This document shows, piece by piece, positions 7,315 through 15,979 of a stretch of DNA of 33,920 nt; the first letter of the stretch is position 1; every line of letters starts with the position of its first letter. The translations under genes were made by a program, and so were the position numbers. The notes below the pieces were generated by a model. The model was not told the DNA's origin and searched no databases. It worked only from the letters and a program-made list of their open reading frames with translations. The DNA is taken from positions 1-33,920 of the forward strand of contig JANZYW010000016.1 in the NCBI GenBank assembly GCA_026413325.1. The letters run 5' to 3'. This DNA comes from Bacteroidia bacterium. Lineage in GTDB: Bacteria > Bacteroidota > Bacteroidia > SpSt-205.

Positions 7315-9072
7315 ATGCGAGCGAATCGACTGTACACTCGTCTGGGAGCCCCGGGGCTCCTGATTAGCCTGGGCTTCCTGACCCAGTGCGCAAAGTTTAA
7401 GGGTACTGTGGTAACCGTTAATCCTAACCCTTTAGAAGTGCATGCGGATTCGGTGAAGTACAGCGTGAAGGTTACTGTGCCTCCGAAGTCTGGTTTCCGT
7501 CGGAAGTCGACCTATAACGGCAAGCTTGCCGTGAAGAATGGCGCAAACCGGTATGAAGTTCGCACGGTAACCATTTCTGCTGACCAATACCCGAAGAAGC
7601 AGCTTAAGAATGAAGGCGTTACGCTCAGTACACAGGGCATTTTTGCCTTTCAAGAAGGCATGGATGGGGGTATGTTTGTAGCGGAGAACAGCTACGAACG
7701 CAAGGGGAAAACCTTTGATCTCCCTGATTTTGACTTAGCTCCTTGCTGCATTACCACTTCCCGGCTGGTGGATGCCCGGCCTTATGTGCTATTTGAGCAG
7801 ACGACCTATACTTCCAAGCGCCCGATTACCTTGGAGGCCCTCTTCCAGTTCCCTCAAAATGTACACCTTATCCAACCGGGGGAATATGAGCGACAAGCAG
7901 TGAAAGATATCGTAGCGTTTCTTCAGAAGAAATATCCTGCCACCTCTGTAACCCTTGCTGGGTACGCTTCTCCAGAGGGCCGCTTTAAGCGAAATCAGTT
8001 CCTTTCCCTCAATCGCTACAAAGAGGTACAAAAATGGCTGGTGGAGCAAATGCGGAAGGAGGGATACAAAGAATATCTCGACAGCGCTTTCTTCAAGGTC
8101 TCTGCAACTCCGCAAGACTGGGAAGGCTTCAAGCAAAACTTGGCCCAGACTTCCCTTCCTGACAATGTTCGGGAGCAGGTGGTCCAGGTGATAGCTTCTA
8201 ACCTTAATCCTGATGCGAAAGAGCAGAAAGTTATGGCGCTCGTGGGCGGCCCTAAAGAAGTGGAGTTTATCTTAGCGCCCCTGCGTCGAACCAATGTCCG
8301 CTTGGAAGGATTTTCTGGTCGGCTCTCAGATGAACAGATCGATAGCATAGCCAATGCGTTCCTTTCTGGCGCCATCACCCAGGAAGCGCTCCTAAATGCC
8401 CTTATACAAGAAGAACTGTATTTTGCCACTACCCGCCAAAAAGATAATACCCGTCGGGAGCGGCTCTTGAAAGCATATTCTTCTCGTTATGGACAAGACC
8501 ACAGGGCTATCAACGATCTGGGTGCCCTCACATTCCTCGCGGGTCGGCTCGATGAGGCGATGGATTACCTCAATACCGCTAATCGACTTTCTGCGAACAA
8601 TCCCGCTGTCTTGAATAATATGGGGCTGATATACGCCGCACGGAAAGAACATGCTCAAGCAGCACAAGCTTTTCAAGCTTCCTATGCTGCCCGTCCTACT
8701 CCTGAAGCTGCTTTCAACCTCGGGGTAGTGTATGAGAAGACCGCTCAGTACGCAGCCGCTGCTGAGGCTTTTGGTAATGCGGGCGATCTCCCCGGTGCTC
8801 ATTACAACGCCGGACTTTCTCGCTTGCTCATGAATGACCTGGCTGGAGCAAAAGTTTCTCTCGAACGAGCGATCCAGCAAGATTCTAAAAATGCATGGGC
8901 TTATTACGTGTTAGCTATCGTGGGGGCCCGTTCTGCCGATAATAATCTGCTGGTTACCAACTTGCGTAGAGCGGTCCAGGCTAATCGTGAGTTAGCAAAG
9001 AAGGCGCAGTCTGACCTTGAGTTTCGTAAACAACGAGAGTCAGCTGAGTTCAAGGCAGCACTGAATCCCTAA
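7315..9072 (+). CDS. Putative lipoprotein with OmpA-like domain followed by TPR repeats
   Basis: The 585-residue protein begins with a hydrophobic segment (GLLISLGFLTQ, 14-24) ending at Cys25. LTQC is a loose lipobox, so lipid anchoring is probable but not sure. Residues 30-165 form a beta-rich domain (VNPNPLEVHADSVKYSVKVTVPPKSG) of unknown function, including a CC pair at 144-145. Residues about 171-250 resemble the OmpA C-terminal peptidoglycan-binding fold: periplasmic phrase AGYASPEGRFKRNQFLSLNRYKEVQKWL in place of GHTD-G---N--LS--RA--V---L. Residues about 385-540 contain TPR-like helical repeats (for example NPAVLNNMGLIYAARKEHAQAAQAFQ). PorE of the type IX system combines TPR and OmpA domains in the opposite order, so this is not an obvious PorE. 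A periplasmic or outer-membrane scaffold linking peptidoglycan to a complex is inferred. It ends in a strong terminator and appears monocistronic. Confidence 0.75.
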   Translation: MRANRLYTRLGAPGLLISLGFLTQCAKFKGTVVTVNPNPLEVHADSVKYSVKVTVPPKSGFRRKSTYNGKLAVKNGANRYEVRTVTISADQYPKKQLKNEGVTLSTQGIFAFQEGMDGGMFVAENSYERKGKTFDLPDFDLAPCCITTSRLVDARPYVLFEQTTYTSKRPITLEALFQFPQNVHLIQPGEYERQAVKDIVAFLQKKYPATSVTLAGYASPEGRFKRNQFLSLNRYKEVQKWLVEQMRKEGYKEYLDSAFFKVSATPQDWEGFKQNLAQTSLPDNVREQVVQVIASNLNPDAKEQKVMALVGGPKEVEFILAPLRRTNVRLEGFSGRLSDEQIDSIANAFLSGAITQEALLNALIQEELYFATTRQKDNTRRERLLKAYSSRYGQDHRAINDLGALTFLAGRLDEAMDYLNTANRLSANNPAVLNNMGLIYAARKEHAQAAQAFQASYAARPTPEAAFNLGVVYEKTAQYAAAAEAFGNAGDLPGAHYNAGLSRLLMNDLAGAKVSLERAIQQDSKNAWAYYVLAIVGARSADNNLLVTNLRRAVQANRELAKKAQSDLEFRKQRESAEFKAALNP

Positions 9073-9094
9073 GCCATCTGTCTTGGCTTTTTAG

Positions 9095-9129
9095 AGGGGG
9101 CGGTGGACATTCCGCCCCCTTTCTTTTTT
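9095..9129 (+). terminator. Rho-independent terminator of the OmpA/TPR gene
   Basis: AGGGGGCGG (9095-9103) and CCGCCCCCT (9112-9120) form a 9-bp GC-rich stem with an 8-base loop, followed by TTCTTTTTT. It starts 23 bases after the stop codon. Its T-run touches the -7 box of sucD. Confidence 0.9.
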
Positions 9130-9130
9130 G

Positions 9131-9138
9131 TAGGTTTG
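9131..9138 (+). promoter_or_regulatory. -7 box of sucD
   Basis: TAGGTTTG ends 4 bases (CGCC) before the sucD ATG at 9143, predicting a leaderless mRNA. The -33 region is occupied by the terminator stem of the preceding gene and has no TTG. Confidence 0.6.
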
Positions 9139-9142
9139 CGCC

Positions 9143-10027
9143 ATGGCTATCCTCGTGGATGCACACACAAAGGTTTTAGTTCAAGGTTTCACAGGAAAAG
9201 AGGGAACTTTTCATGCTCAGCAGATGCTGGAGTATGGGACCAAGGTGGTGGGGGGCGTAACACCTGGGAAAGGCGGGCAGCTGCATTTAGGCCTACCTGT
9301 GTTCAATACGATGCGAGAGGCGGTAGAGGCCACGCAGGCAGATGCTTCTATTATTTTTGTACCAGCACCTGGTGCGGCTGATGCCATCCTTGAGGCAGCA
9401 GATGCGGGTATCCGGCTGGTCGTTGCCATCACTGATGGCGTTCCCGTGCGAGATATGCTGCGTGTCAAGCACACCCTGCAGAGTGACTACCCGCACGTTC
9501 GGCTTATCGGTCCGAACTGTCCTGGGGTAATCACCCCAGGACAGTGCAAGATTGGGATCATGCCAGGCTTTATTCATCGTCCAGGGACTATCGGACTTGT
9601 AAGTCGCTCTGGGACGCTTACGTATGAAGCTGTACATCAGATTTCCCAGGTCGGACTCGGCCAGTCTACCTGTGTGGGCATCGGAGGAGACCCCATTGTA
9701 GGCTCTAAGCACATCGATATTGTTCAACTTTTGATGGAAGACCCTGGCACAGAGGCTATCGTTCTGATAGGGGAGATTGGGGGAACGGACGAAGAAATAG
9801 CAGGGGAATGGATACGTAATCACGGGACGAAACCTGTCGTTGCTTTTATTGCGGGGCAGACAGCCCCACCCGGCCGCCGGATGGGCCATGCAGGTGCTAT
9901 CATCGCGGGGGGGAAAGGAGGTGCTCGTGATAAGATGGATTTCCTCGCTAAATGTGGCGTCCAAGTGGTAGAAAGCCCTGCCGAGATCGGTCGGACGGTC
10001 GCTCGCGTGCTGGGCAAAGCCGCCTGA
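9143..10027 (+). CDS. sucD: Succinate-CoA ligase, alpha subunit
   Basis: With SucC this subunit interconverts succinyl-CoA and succinate with nucleotide phosphorylation in the TCA cycle. The 294-residue length is standard. The N-terminal CoA-binding domain shows [33 protein letters not shown] (about 13-45). [12 protein letters not shown] (122-133) is a family signature. The phosphorylated active-site residue is His249 in [15 protein letters not shown], matching E. coli His246. No sucC is adjacent: the upstream gene is the OmpA/TPR protein and the downstream gene a glycosidase, so the beta subunit must be encoded elsewhere. It has its own -7 box directly before the ATG. Confidence 0.97.
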   Translation: MAILVDAHTKVLVQGFTGKEGTFHAQQMLEYGTKVVGGVTPGKGGQLHLGLPVFNTMREAVEATQADASIIFVPAPGAADAILEAADAGIRLVVAITDGVPVRDMLRVKHTLQSDYPHVRLIGPNCPGVITPGQCKIGIMPGFIHRPGTIGLVSRSGTLTYEAVHQISQVGLGQSTCVGIGGDPIVGSKHIDIVQLLMEDPGTEAIVLIGEIGGTDEEIAGEWIRNHGTKPVVAFIAGQTAPPGRRMGHAGAIIAGGKGGARDKMDFLAKCGVQVVESPAEIGRTVARVLGKAA

Positions 10028-10078
10028 GCTGTTTCTTGCCTTCCTATCCCTCCGTAGAGCTCTGAGGCCAGATTCAAT

Positions 10079-11455
10079 ATGACGGGGAGAAGGCCCTTGT
10101 TAGAAGAGCCCCTTTGGCGAAAGGATTTTGGGGAGGGATTTCACTGGGGCGTCGCCGTCGCAGCCTATCAGGTCGAAGGCGGGTGGAATGCTGATGGTAA
10201 GGGTCCTTCCATCTGGGATGCCTTCGTGCGACGACCCGGAAAAGTCGATCGTCGTGAAAATGGGGATGTGGCCTGTGATTTCTATAATCGCTACTTAGAG
10301 GATATTCGGCTTTTGCGGGAGCTGCATATTCCTGCTTTTCGGTTTTCGATTTCGTGGCCGCGTGTCCTGCCAGAAGGACGAGGCCGTCCCAACCCATCTG
10401 GTCTCGCTTTTTATCATCAAGTAATCGATGCTTGCCTGGCAGCCGGAATAGAACCGTGGGTTACCCTCTATCATTGGGACCTGCCTTTGTCCCTTGAAGA
10501 GGGGTATGGTGGATGGGTAAGCCGCCGCATCCTCACAGATTTTTCGGAGTATGTAGCGCTCTGTGCACGAGAATACGGCGATAAAGTCAAGTACTGGATG
10601 GTCCTAAATGAACCCTTAGCCTTTACTGCTTTAGGGTATCTCTTAGGTATCCATGCGCCAGGTAAACGGGGGCTGAAGTATTTCTTCCCCGCAGTCCATC
10701 ATGCTGCTTTGGCGCAAGCAGAAGGGATCCGTCTCCTAAAGGCCCTCCTTCCAAAGGCGGTCGTAGGAACGACTTTCTTCACCTCTCCTTGTTTCCCCCA
10801 TCGAGAGAAAGAACCCAAAGACCAGGCTGCGACGCTTCGATACGATGCGGTTCTGAATCGGCTCTTCGTAGAGCCTTTGCTCGGAAAGGGCTATCCTGTA
10901 GATGCTTTCCCTGCCCTTGCTGAGATTCCTCGTCGATACGCTCAGCCAGGGGATGAAACACGCCTACAAGCACGTCCGGACTTCATCGGCATCCAAAACT
11001 ACACAAGAGAGGTTATCAAGTATCATCCTTTCGTGCCGTGGATACACGGCCGCCCTATCCCCGCTCGACGAAGGGGAGTTCCCTATCAGGCTATGGGTTG
11101 GGAAGTGTATCCCGAAAGTGTATACCTGGCTCTGCGGCAGTTTAGTCGGTATGATCCTGCCCTTCCTATTGTCCTTACGGAGAATGGATACGCTCGGGAG
11201 GGGGAAACGACCGATGACCCTCCACGCGTAGCGTATCTCCAGGCAGCTTTGAAACAGGTATACCGAGCTCTCCGAGAAGGTATACCCGTACAGGGATACT
11301 TTGTGTGGACGTTCATGGACAACTTTGAATGGGCGGAAGGGTATCGCCCCCAATTTGGTTTAGTGCATGTGAATCGAGCCACACTGGAGCGAAGCCCTAA
11401 AGCTTCCGCCTATTGGTACCGGGATTTTTTGATGGGGAAAGTGGGCGTGGAGTAA
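10079..11455 (+). CDS. Beta-glucosidase, glycoside hydrolase family 1
   Basis: The 458-residue protein is a complete GH1 TIM-barrel retaining glycosidase. Visible signatures are the N-terminal FHWGVAVAAYQVEGGW (21-36), the acid/base Glu178 in MVLNEPLA, and the nucleophile Glu368 in VLTENGYA. The C-terminal aglycone/glycone site is GYFVWTFMDNFEWAEGY. No signal peptide is present, so it acts in the cytoplasm on imported beta-linked disaccharides or aryl glycosides; exact substrate preference is not readable. The start ATG at 10079 follows sucD by 51 bases with no recognised -7 box, so read-through from sucD is possible. The next gene has its own promoter starting 11 bases after this stop. Confidence 0.93.
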   Translation: MTGRRPLLEEPLWRKDFGEGFHWGVAVAAYQVEGGWNADGKGPSIWDAFVRRPGKVDRRENGDVACDFYNRYLEDIRLLRELHIPAFRFSISWPRVLPEGRGRPNPSGLAFYHQVIDACLAAGIEPWVTLYHWDLPLSLEEGYGGWVSRRILTDFSEYVALCAREYGDKVKYWMVLNEPLAFTALGYLLGIHAPGKRGLKYFFPAVHHAALAQAEGIRLLKALLPKAVVGTTFFTSPCFPHREKEPKDQAATLRYDAVLNRLFVEPLLGKGYPVDAFPALAEIPRRYAQPGDETRLQARPDFIGIQNYTREVIKYHPFVPWIHGRPIPARRRGVPYQAMGWEVYPESVYLALRQFSRYDPALPIVLTENGYAREGETTDDPPRVAYLQAALKQVYRALREGIPVQGYFVWTFMDNFEWAEGYRPQFGLVHVNRATLERSPKASAYWYRDFLMGKVGVE

Positions 11456-11466
11456 GAGGAGTGTTT

Positions 11467-11474
11467 TACCTTTG
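11467..11474 (+). promoter_or_regulatory. -7 box heading the SCP2-to-murA gene run
   Basis: TACCTTTG ends 4 bases (AGCT) before ATG 11479. No TTG was found at the -33 spacing. It would drive the overlapping genes through murA as a leaderless transcript. Confidence 0.6.
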
Positions 11475-11478
11475 AGCT

Positions 11479-11775
11479 ATGACTGTAGAGGAGATCACGC
11501 AAGCGATACAGCAACGGCTTGATCGAGCCTCCGACCTGCGCGGCACCGTCAAGTTTGTCATAGACGGCGATAAAATCATCCACATCAACGCCAATCAGCA
11601 GCCCCCCCTTCTTACTGTAGGGGACCAGCCTGCTGACTGTACAGTTAAGCTGAGCAGTGATACCTTCCAGGACATTATCACTGGGAAGGGCTCGGCTATG
11701 ACTGCTTTTATGTTTGGCAAAATCAAAGTCGAAGGAAACATGGGTATCGCGATGGCGATAAGCCGCATCCTCTGA
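11479..11775 (+). CDS. SCP2 sterol-binding domain protein
   Basis: A 98-residue single-domain protein resembling the SCP2 lipid-binding fold: an N-terminal helix (TVEEITQAIQQRLDRA), beta strands GTVKFVIDGDKIIHIN, ADCTVKLSSDTFQDIITGKGSAMTAFMFGKIKVEG, and a final helix GIAMAISRIL. SCP2 domains bind acyl chains or acyl-CoA in a hydrophobic tunnel. The TGA stop shares its A with the ATG of the next gene, so translational coupling with the thioesterase is likely. A joint role in acyl-CoA handling is inferred from that coupling only. Confidence 0.85.
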   Translation: MTVEEITQAIQQRLDRASDLRGTVKFVIDGDKIIHINANQQPPLLTVGDQPADCTVKLSSDTFQDIITGKGSAMTAFMFGKIKVEGNMGIAMAISRIL

Positions 11776-12137
11776 TGCGTCAGCCACATGCTCCCGGGAC
11801 CCAGAAAAGGTACAAGACCCGCGTAACACCAGAAAAAGCTGCGCAGTTTCACGGAGAGACTGTACATCCTTACTATTCTACATTCGCTTTAGGACAAGAT
11901 GTGGAGTGGGCCTGTAGGCTGTTTGTATTGGATATGAAGGAGCCCGGGGAAGAGGGCATCGGAACATTCCTTTCCGTGCATCATATAGCCCCCGTTCCCG
12001 TGGAAGCGGAGGTGGAGATCGTGGCGACTCTCCTCTGGGTGCGAGACCGAACTGTGCACTGTGGCTACGAGGTGTGGTGGCAGAAGCAGCGAGTAGCCTA
12101 TGGAGAACAGACACAAAAAATCATTGAAAAGCGTTAG
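11775..12137 (+). CDS. Hotdog-fold thioesterase, FlK-like
   Basis: This 120-residue protein has the size and pattern of a single hotdog domain. The phrase GIGTFLSVHHIAPVPVEAEVEIVATL (about 56-81) matches the conserved core of fluoroacetyl-CoA-thioesterase-like proteins (GT-v-i-H-a-tP-G--V---a-L), and DRTVHCGYEVWWQKQRVAYGEQTQKII supplies the last strands. Such proteins hydrolyse acyl-CoA or act as housekeeping thioesterases; the substrate is unknown. ATG overlaps the SCP2 stop (TGATG). The N-terminus is basic and has no signal peptide. Confidence 0.75.
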   Translation: MRQPHAPGTQKRYKTRVTPEKAAQFHGETVHPYYSTFALGQDVEWACRLFVLDMKEPGEEGIGTFLSVHHIAPVPVEAEVEIVATLLWVRDRTVHCGYEVWWQKQRVAYGEQTQKIIEKR

Positions 12138-12146
12138 TTTTATGAT

Positions 12147-13811
12147 ATGAGAACTTTAAGGTGGCTCGGATGGTTGGGGTTAGGTGTATCAGCTGGTTTA
12201 GGGCTGCTCTTAGTGGGTTTCCGCTGGCGAGAAGCTGAGCCCGATCGCATCCAAGTAGATGACTTGCGTAAACTTCAGTTGATCGTTGAGTTGGTGGAGA
12301 AGTATTACTATCGGCCCATCACACAGGAAGAGCTCGTTCGAAAGGCCATCGAAGGACTCTTCCGAGGCCTGGACCCCCATTCTTTCTATATACCGAAAGA
12401 GATCCAACAGCAAGAGGAGGCCGAGATGTCTGGCGGATTTGAAGGGATTGGCGTGGAGTTCCAGATTATAGATGACACTATCCAGGTGGTTTCTCCTATT
12501 CGAGGGGGACCCAGTGAGCTCCTGGGTATCCAATCAGGTGACCGCATCATAGAGGTGGACGGGCGAGTGGTAGCTGGCAAGGGGATTACCACACAGGATG
12601 TCTTTCGCATGTTGAGAGGAAAGAAGGGCACAAAGGTTCGAGTCAAAATCTTGCGACCGGAGGAGCAAGGTATTTTGGAGTTTGAAATAGTGCGGGATAG
12701 AATCCCTCTCCATGCGGTTTCCTTCGCAGGCAAAGTGGGAGAACTCGGCTACATCCAGCTCTCTCGTTTCTCAGAAACCAGTCATGAAGAGCTGCGGAAG
12801 GCATTGCGAGACCTCAAAGAAATGGGGGTCAAGGGCATTCTACTGGATCTCCGGCGTAATCCGGGGGGGTACCTTCACATGGCGCAGCGCATTGCCGATG
12901 AGTTTCTTCCAGAGGGGAAAAAGGTAGTCTACACGCAGGGGAGGGTTCCTGAAAGCAATACCAGCTATGTTGCAACCAGTTACTATAGCACCTATGAAAA
13001 AGGCCCCTTGATCATCTTGCTTGGGCCTGGGAGTGCTTCTGCCAGCGAGATAGTCGCTGGGGCTGTTCAAGACTGGGACCGAGGTCTCATCGTGGGGCAG
13101 CGTTCGTTCGGGAAGGGGGTCGTTCAGACCCAGCGCTATCTTCCAGATAGCTCAGCCGTCCGTATCACCTTTTCCCGTTACTTTACGCCCAGTGGCCGAT
13201 GTATCCAAAAGCCATTTGAGGGCATGTCTGCTGAAGCATATGAAAGAGAACTAGAGGAGCGAGGCAAGAGAGGAGAGTTTGTCGATGAGGAAAAAATTCC
13301 CATGCCAGACTCTCTTCGGTACCGGACTGCCTCTGGACGCATCGTATATGGAGGTGGAGGGATTATACCCGACATATTTCTCCCTTTGGATACCAGCCAG
13401 CGACTGGCTCCTTGTGCGACGGCTGCGCAACGAAAGAGTATTTATCTCCTCGTCGCTCAAGCGTATCTTGCACAGCATCCCGATTTGAAAAGCCGATATG
13501 CCTCTCCCGAGGACTTTGCACAGAAGTTCAAGGTAGATGCGGAGTTGTGGGCACTTTTTGAGAAAAAAGCCAAAGAACGCAGTTTAGAATGTGCTTATCA
13601 GGCCGATACGAATCGTCGAGATATCGAGTGGTATCTCAGGGTCTTTGTAGGAAAGCTTGCCTTCGGCGAGGAGGCTCGTACCCGCATCGAGATGGAAAAA
13701 GATACCGAGCTTCGTCGAGCTCTTAAACTTCTTCCTGCGGCTATAGAGCTGGAGAAAACAGGGAAGTTAGATAAGGCCCGATACAAAGCCATGGTTCTCA
13801 AAGGGGAATGA
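12147..13811 (+). CDS. S41 C-terminal processing peptidase (CtpA type)
   Basis: The 554-residue protein begins with a signal or anchor segment (WLGWLGLGVSAGLGLLLVGF, 6-25), so it acts in the periplasm. A PDZ domain spans about residues 98-180 (GIGVEFQIIDDTIQVVSPIRGGPSELLGIQSGDRIIEVDG). The S41 catalytic part follows, with ILLDLRRNPGGYLHMAQRIADEFL (231-254), the nucleophile Ser within GPGSASASEIVAGA (293-306) and the general-base Lys323 in SFGKGVVQ. A long C-terminal helical region (about 430-554) resembles the extension of Bacteroidota S41 proteases. The family trims C-termini of envelope proteins. The gene is 9 bases after the thioesterase and overlaps uvrD by ATGA. Confidence 0.93.
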   Translation: MRTLRWLGWLGLGVSAGLGLLLVGFRWREAEPDRIQVDDLRKLQLIVELVEKYYYRPITQEELVRKAIEGLFRGLDPHSFYIPKEIQQQEEAEMSGGFEGIGVEFQIIDDTIQVVSPIRGGPSELLGIQSGDRIIEVDGRVVAGKGITTQDVFRMLRGKKGTKVRVKILRPEEQGILEFEIVRDRIPLHAVSFAGKVGELGYIQLSRFSETSHEELRKALRDLKEMGVKGILLDLRRNPGGYLHMAQRIADEFLPEGKKVVYTQGRVPESNTSYVATSYYSTYEKGPLIILLGPGSASASEIVAGAVQDWDRGLIVGQRSFGKGVVQTQRYLPDSSAVRITFSRYFTPSGRCIQKPFEGMSAEAYERELEERGKRGEFVDEEKIPMPDSLRYRTASGRIVYGGGGIIPDIFLPLDTSQRLAPCATAAQRKSIYLLVAQAYLAQHPDLKSRYASPEDFAQKFKVDAELWALFEKKAKERSLECAYQADTNRRDIEWYLRVFVGKLAFGEEARTRIEMEKDTELRRALKLLPAAIELEKTGKLDKARYKAMVLKGE

Positions 13812-15979
13812 TCTGTTGGGAGAATGAGTTAGATCCCCAACAGTGGGCGGCTGTCTCGCACCCTGGGGGTCCGGTTATCGTATTGGCAGGCGCAGGAAGT
13901 GGGAAAACCCGCGTTTTGACCTACCGCATCGCCTACCTTCTCTCTCAAGGCACTCCTCCTCAGGCAATACTGGCACTTACCTTCACCAACAAAGCAGCAG
14001 ATACCATGCGGCAGCGGATAGGGCAGCTTGTCGGCCAGATGGCTCTGGATGTTCGGATGGGTACCTTTCACAGTGTGTTTGCCAGATGGCTTCGGCGAGA
14101 GTTAGGAGGGTTTCCCGTAAATGGAGATTTCACGATATATGATGAGGATGACTCCCGGGCTGTGATCCGAGACATCCTTCGAGAAATGCATTTGGATCCC
14201 AAGCAGGCATCAATCCTGCGAAGTATCATCAGCCGATGGAAAAATGAAGCGCGCACGTGGCGGCAAGTCCATCCTGGCACCTCAGCTGAGCGAGTCGCCG
14301 TCGAGGTATATAAGCGGTATGAAGCCCGACTCCGAGCAGCTAACGCATTAGACTTTGATGACTTGTTGGTCGAGACAGAACGGCTCTTTCAAAGAGAGCC
14401 GTCCATTCTGGAGCGATACCAGCGTACCCTCCAGCACATCCTCGTAGATGAGTACCAAGACACCAATCCTCTCCAATATCGAATACTACGTCTTCTGGCG
14501 GAAACACATAGAAATCTATTTGTCGTAGGAGATGATGCGCAGAGTATTTATCGGTTTAGGGGGGCTGATGTAAAGAACTTTCGTTATCTTGAAAAGGACT
14601 TTGCCCCGGTACATATGATCCGTCTGGAGCAAAACTATCGTTCTACCCCCCAGATACTTACCTTGGCAAATAGTCTTTTGGAGCACAGTCGGGAGCTGTA
14701 TACCAAGAGACTTTTCACACATAATCCATCAGGTCCTTCTCCACAGCTTTACACAGGGTGCTTGAATACGCGGGAGGAAGCTGTCTTTGTGGTGAAGAAG
14801 ATTCGAGAGGAGCTGGCCAGGCACCATCTTCGATACAAGGATTTTGCTATACTGTACAGAGTGAATGCCTATTCCCGTTCTTTTGAAGAAGAACTCCGTG
14901 CCGAACGAATACCGTATCGGTTGGTGGGGGCATTATCGTTTTATCAACGAGAGGAAATCAAGCACTTCTTGGCATTTCTCCGCTTTTTGCTGAATCCATC
15001 CGATGAGCAAGCTCTGCTGCGGATACTATCTGTAGTGGGGAGTGGTATTGGGGACATTACGGTGGAGCGCCTGATTCGATTGGCGGGGGAGAGGCAGAGC
15101 TCTATTTGGCAAGTCCTGCCTGAGGCTGTAGAACTTTTCCGGGGTCCTGCCCAGCGTGCACTGGAGGCTTTTTACGACCGCATGCGATCCTTTCGGGAGC
15201 AACTTCTCCCTTTGCCCTTCATCGAGCAAGTCGAGGGAGTCCTCCAGCAGAGTGGGCTTTTGGCGTATTATGAGTCGGATGAGCGGGCACAGGAAAGGAA
15301 AGAAAACCTGCGGGAGCTGATTATCGCTGCGCGAGAGTATCACCAGCAAGCAGGGGACCAAGCTTCCCTTCGAGATTTTCTTGAGCGGGTGGCGCTTACC
15401 TCTGCTACAGACGATCCGAAAGAAGGGCCTCCTGATGCGGTGTGGCTCTCCACCGTGCATGGTGTGAAAGGACTGGAGTTCCATACGGTATTTTTGGTGG
15501 GGGTTATAGAGGGGCTTTTTCCCCATGCTTATGCGAATGAAGAAGGGGAAGAAGCGCTGGAGGAAGAGAGACGTATTTTTTATGTAGCATTGACCCGTGC
15601 TGCTCGACACTTGTATCTTACTAAGCCGCAGTTTGATATGCGACATGGGACCATGCGTCCTGCTCTATCGAGTCGCTTTCTGACTGAGATCGGTCTCGAT
15701 TCAGGTGAGAGTGCCCGCCCCGCTTTTATGGGGCGTCTCTCTGTTTCGCCTCCTCCCACTTTTCCCTCTCGTACTCCTGCCTTTCCCCTTTCAGAGGCTG
15801 CGCCTTCCTCTTCTATCTTGCCTGGATGTCGGGTAGAGCATTCTCACTTTGGACGAGGTGAAGTCCTTCACCGAGAAGAAAATGGAGCGGAGGGGGTTGT
15901 TCAGGTACGATTTGAATCAGTTGGTGTGAAAAAGTTAGACTTGCGATATGCTAAGCTCCGGTTACTCTCGACGACTTGA
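13808..15979 (+). CDS. UvrD/PcrA/Rep family DNA helicase
   Basis: A superfamily 1A 3'-5' helicase of 723 residues, used in repair and in displacing bound proteins from DNA. Motifs in order are DPQQWAAV (Q motif), Walker A GAGSGKT (28-34), LTFTNKAADTM (Ia), ILVDEYQDTNPLQYRIL (II), VVGDDAQSIYRFRGA (III), the motif IV/V region including LSTVHGVKGLEFHTVFLVG, and EEERRIFYVALTRAARHLYL (VI). The C-terminal end, CRVEHSHFGRGEVLHREENG, resembles the PcrA C-terminal Tudor-like module that contacts RNA polymerase, so PcrA-like assignment is favoured. ATG overlaps the S41 protease stop by ATGA. The next gene begins 32 bases before its stop. Confidence 0.95.
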   Translation: MICWENELDPQQWAAVSHPGGPVIVLAGAGSGKTRVLTYRIAYLLSQGTPPQAILALTFTNKAADTMRQRIGQLVGQMALDVRMGTFHSVFARWLRRELGGFPVNGDFTIYDEDDSRAVIRDILREMHLDPKQASILRSIISRWKNEARTWRQVHPGTSAERVAVEVYKRYEARLRAANALDFDDLLVETERLFQREPSILERYQRTLQHILVDEYQDTNPLQYRILRLLAETHRNLFVVGDDAQSIYRFRGADVKNFRYLEKDFAPVHMIRLEQNYRSTPQILTLANSLLEHSRELYTKRLFTHNPSGPSPQLYTGCLNTREEAVFVVKKIREELARHHLRYKDFAILYRVNAYSRSFEEELRAERIPYRLVGALSFYQREEIKHFLAFLRFLLNPSDEQALLRILSVVGSGIGDITVERLIRLAGERQSSIWQVLPEAVELFRGPAQRALEAFYDRMRSFREQLLPLPFIEQVEGVLQQSGLLAYYESDERAQERKENLRELIIAAREYHQQAGDQASLRDFLERVALTSATDDPKEGPPDAVWLSTVHGVKGLEFHTVFLVGVIEGLFPHAYANEEGEEALEEERRIFYVALTRAARHLYLTKPQFDMRHGTMRPALSSRFLTEIGLDSGESARPAFMGRLSVSPPPTFPSRTPAFPLSEAAPSSSILPGCRVEHSHFGRGEVLHREENGAEGVVQVRFESVGVKKLDLRYAKLRLLSTT

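Noticed and set aside
7315-9072. Identification of the OmpA/TPR protein as PorE of the type IX system
   Set aside because: The domain order is reversed and the expected beta-propeller or carboxypeptidase-regulatory-like part was not recognised.
9293-9964. 223-codon minus-strand frame inside sucD
   Set aside because: It lies opposite a fully conserved sucD and has no recognisable protein features.
15026-15646. 206-codon minus-strand frame inside uvrD
   Set aside because: It is antisense to conserved helicase motifs, with no promoter or domain.
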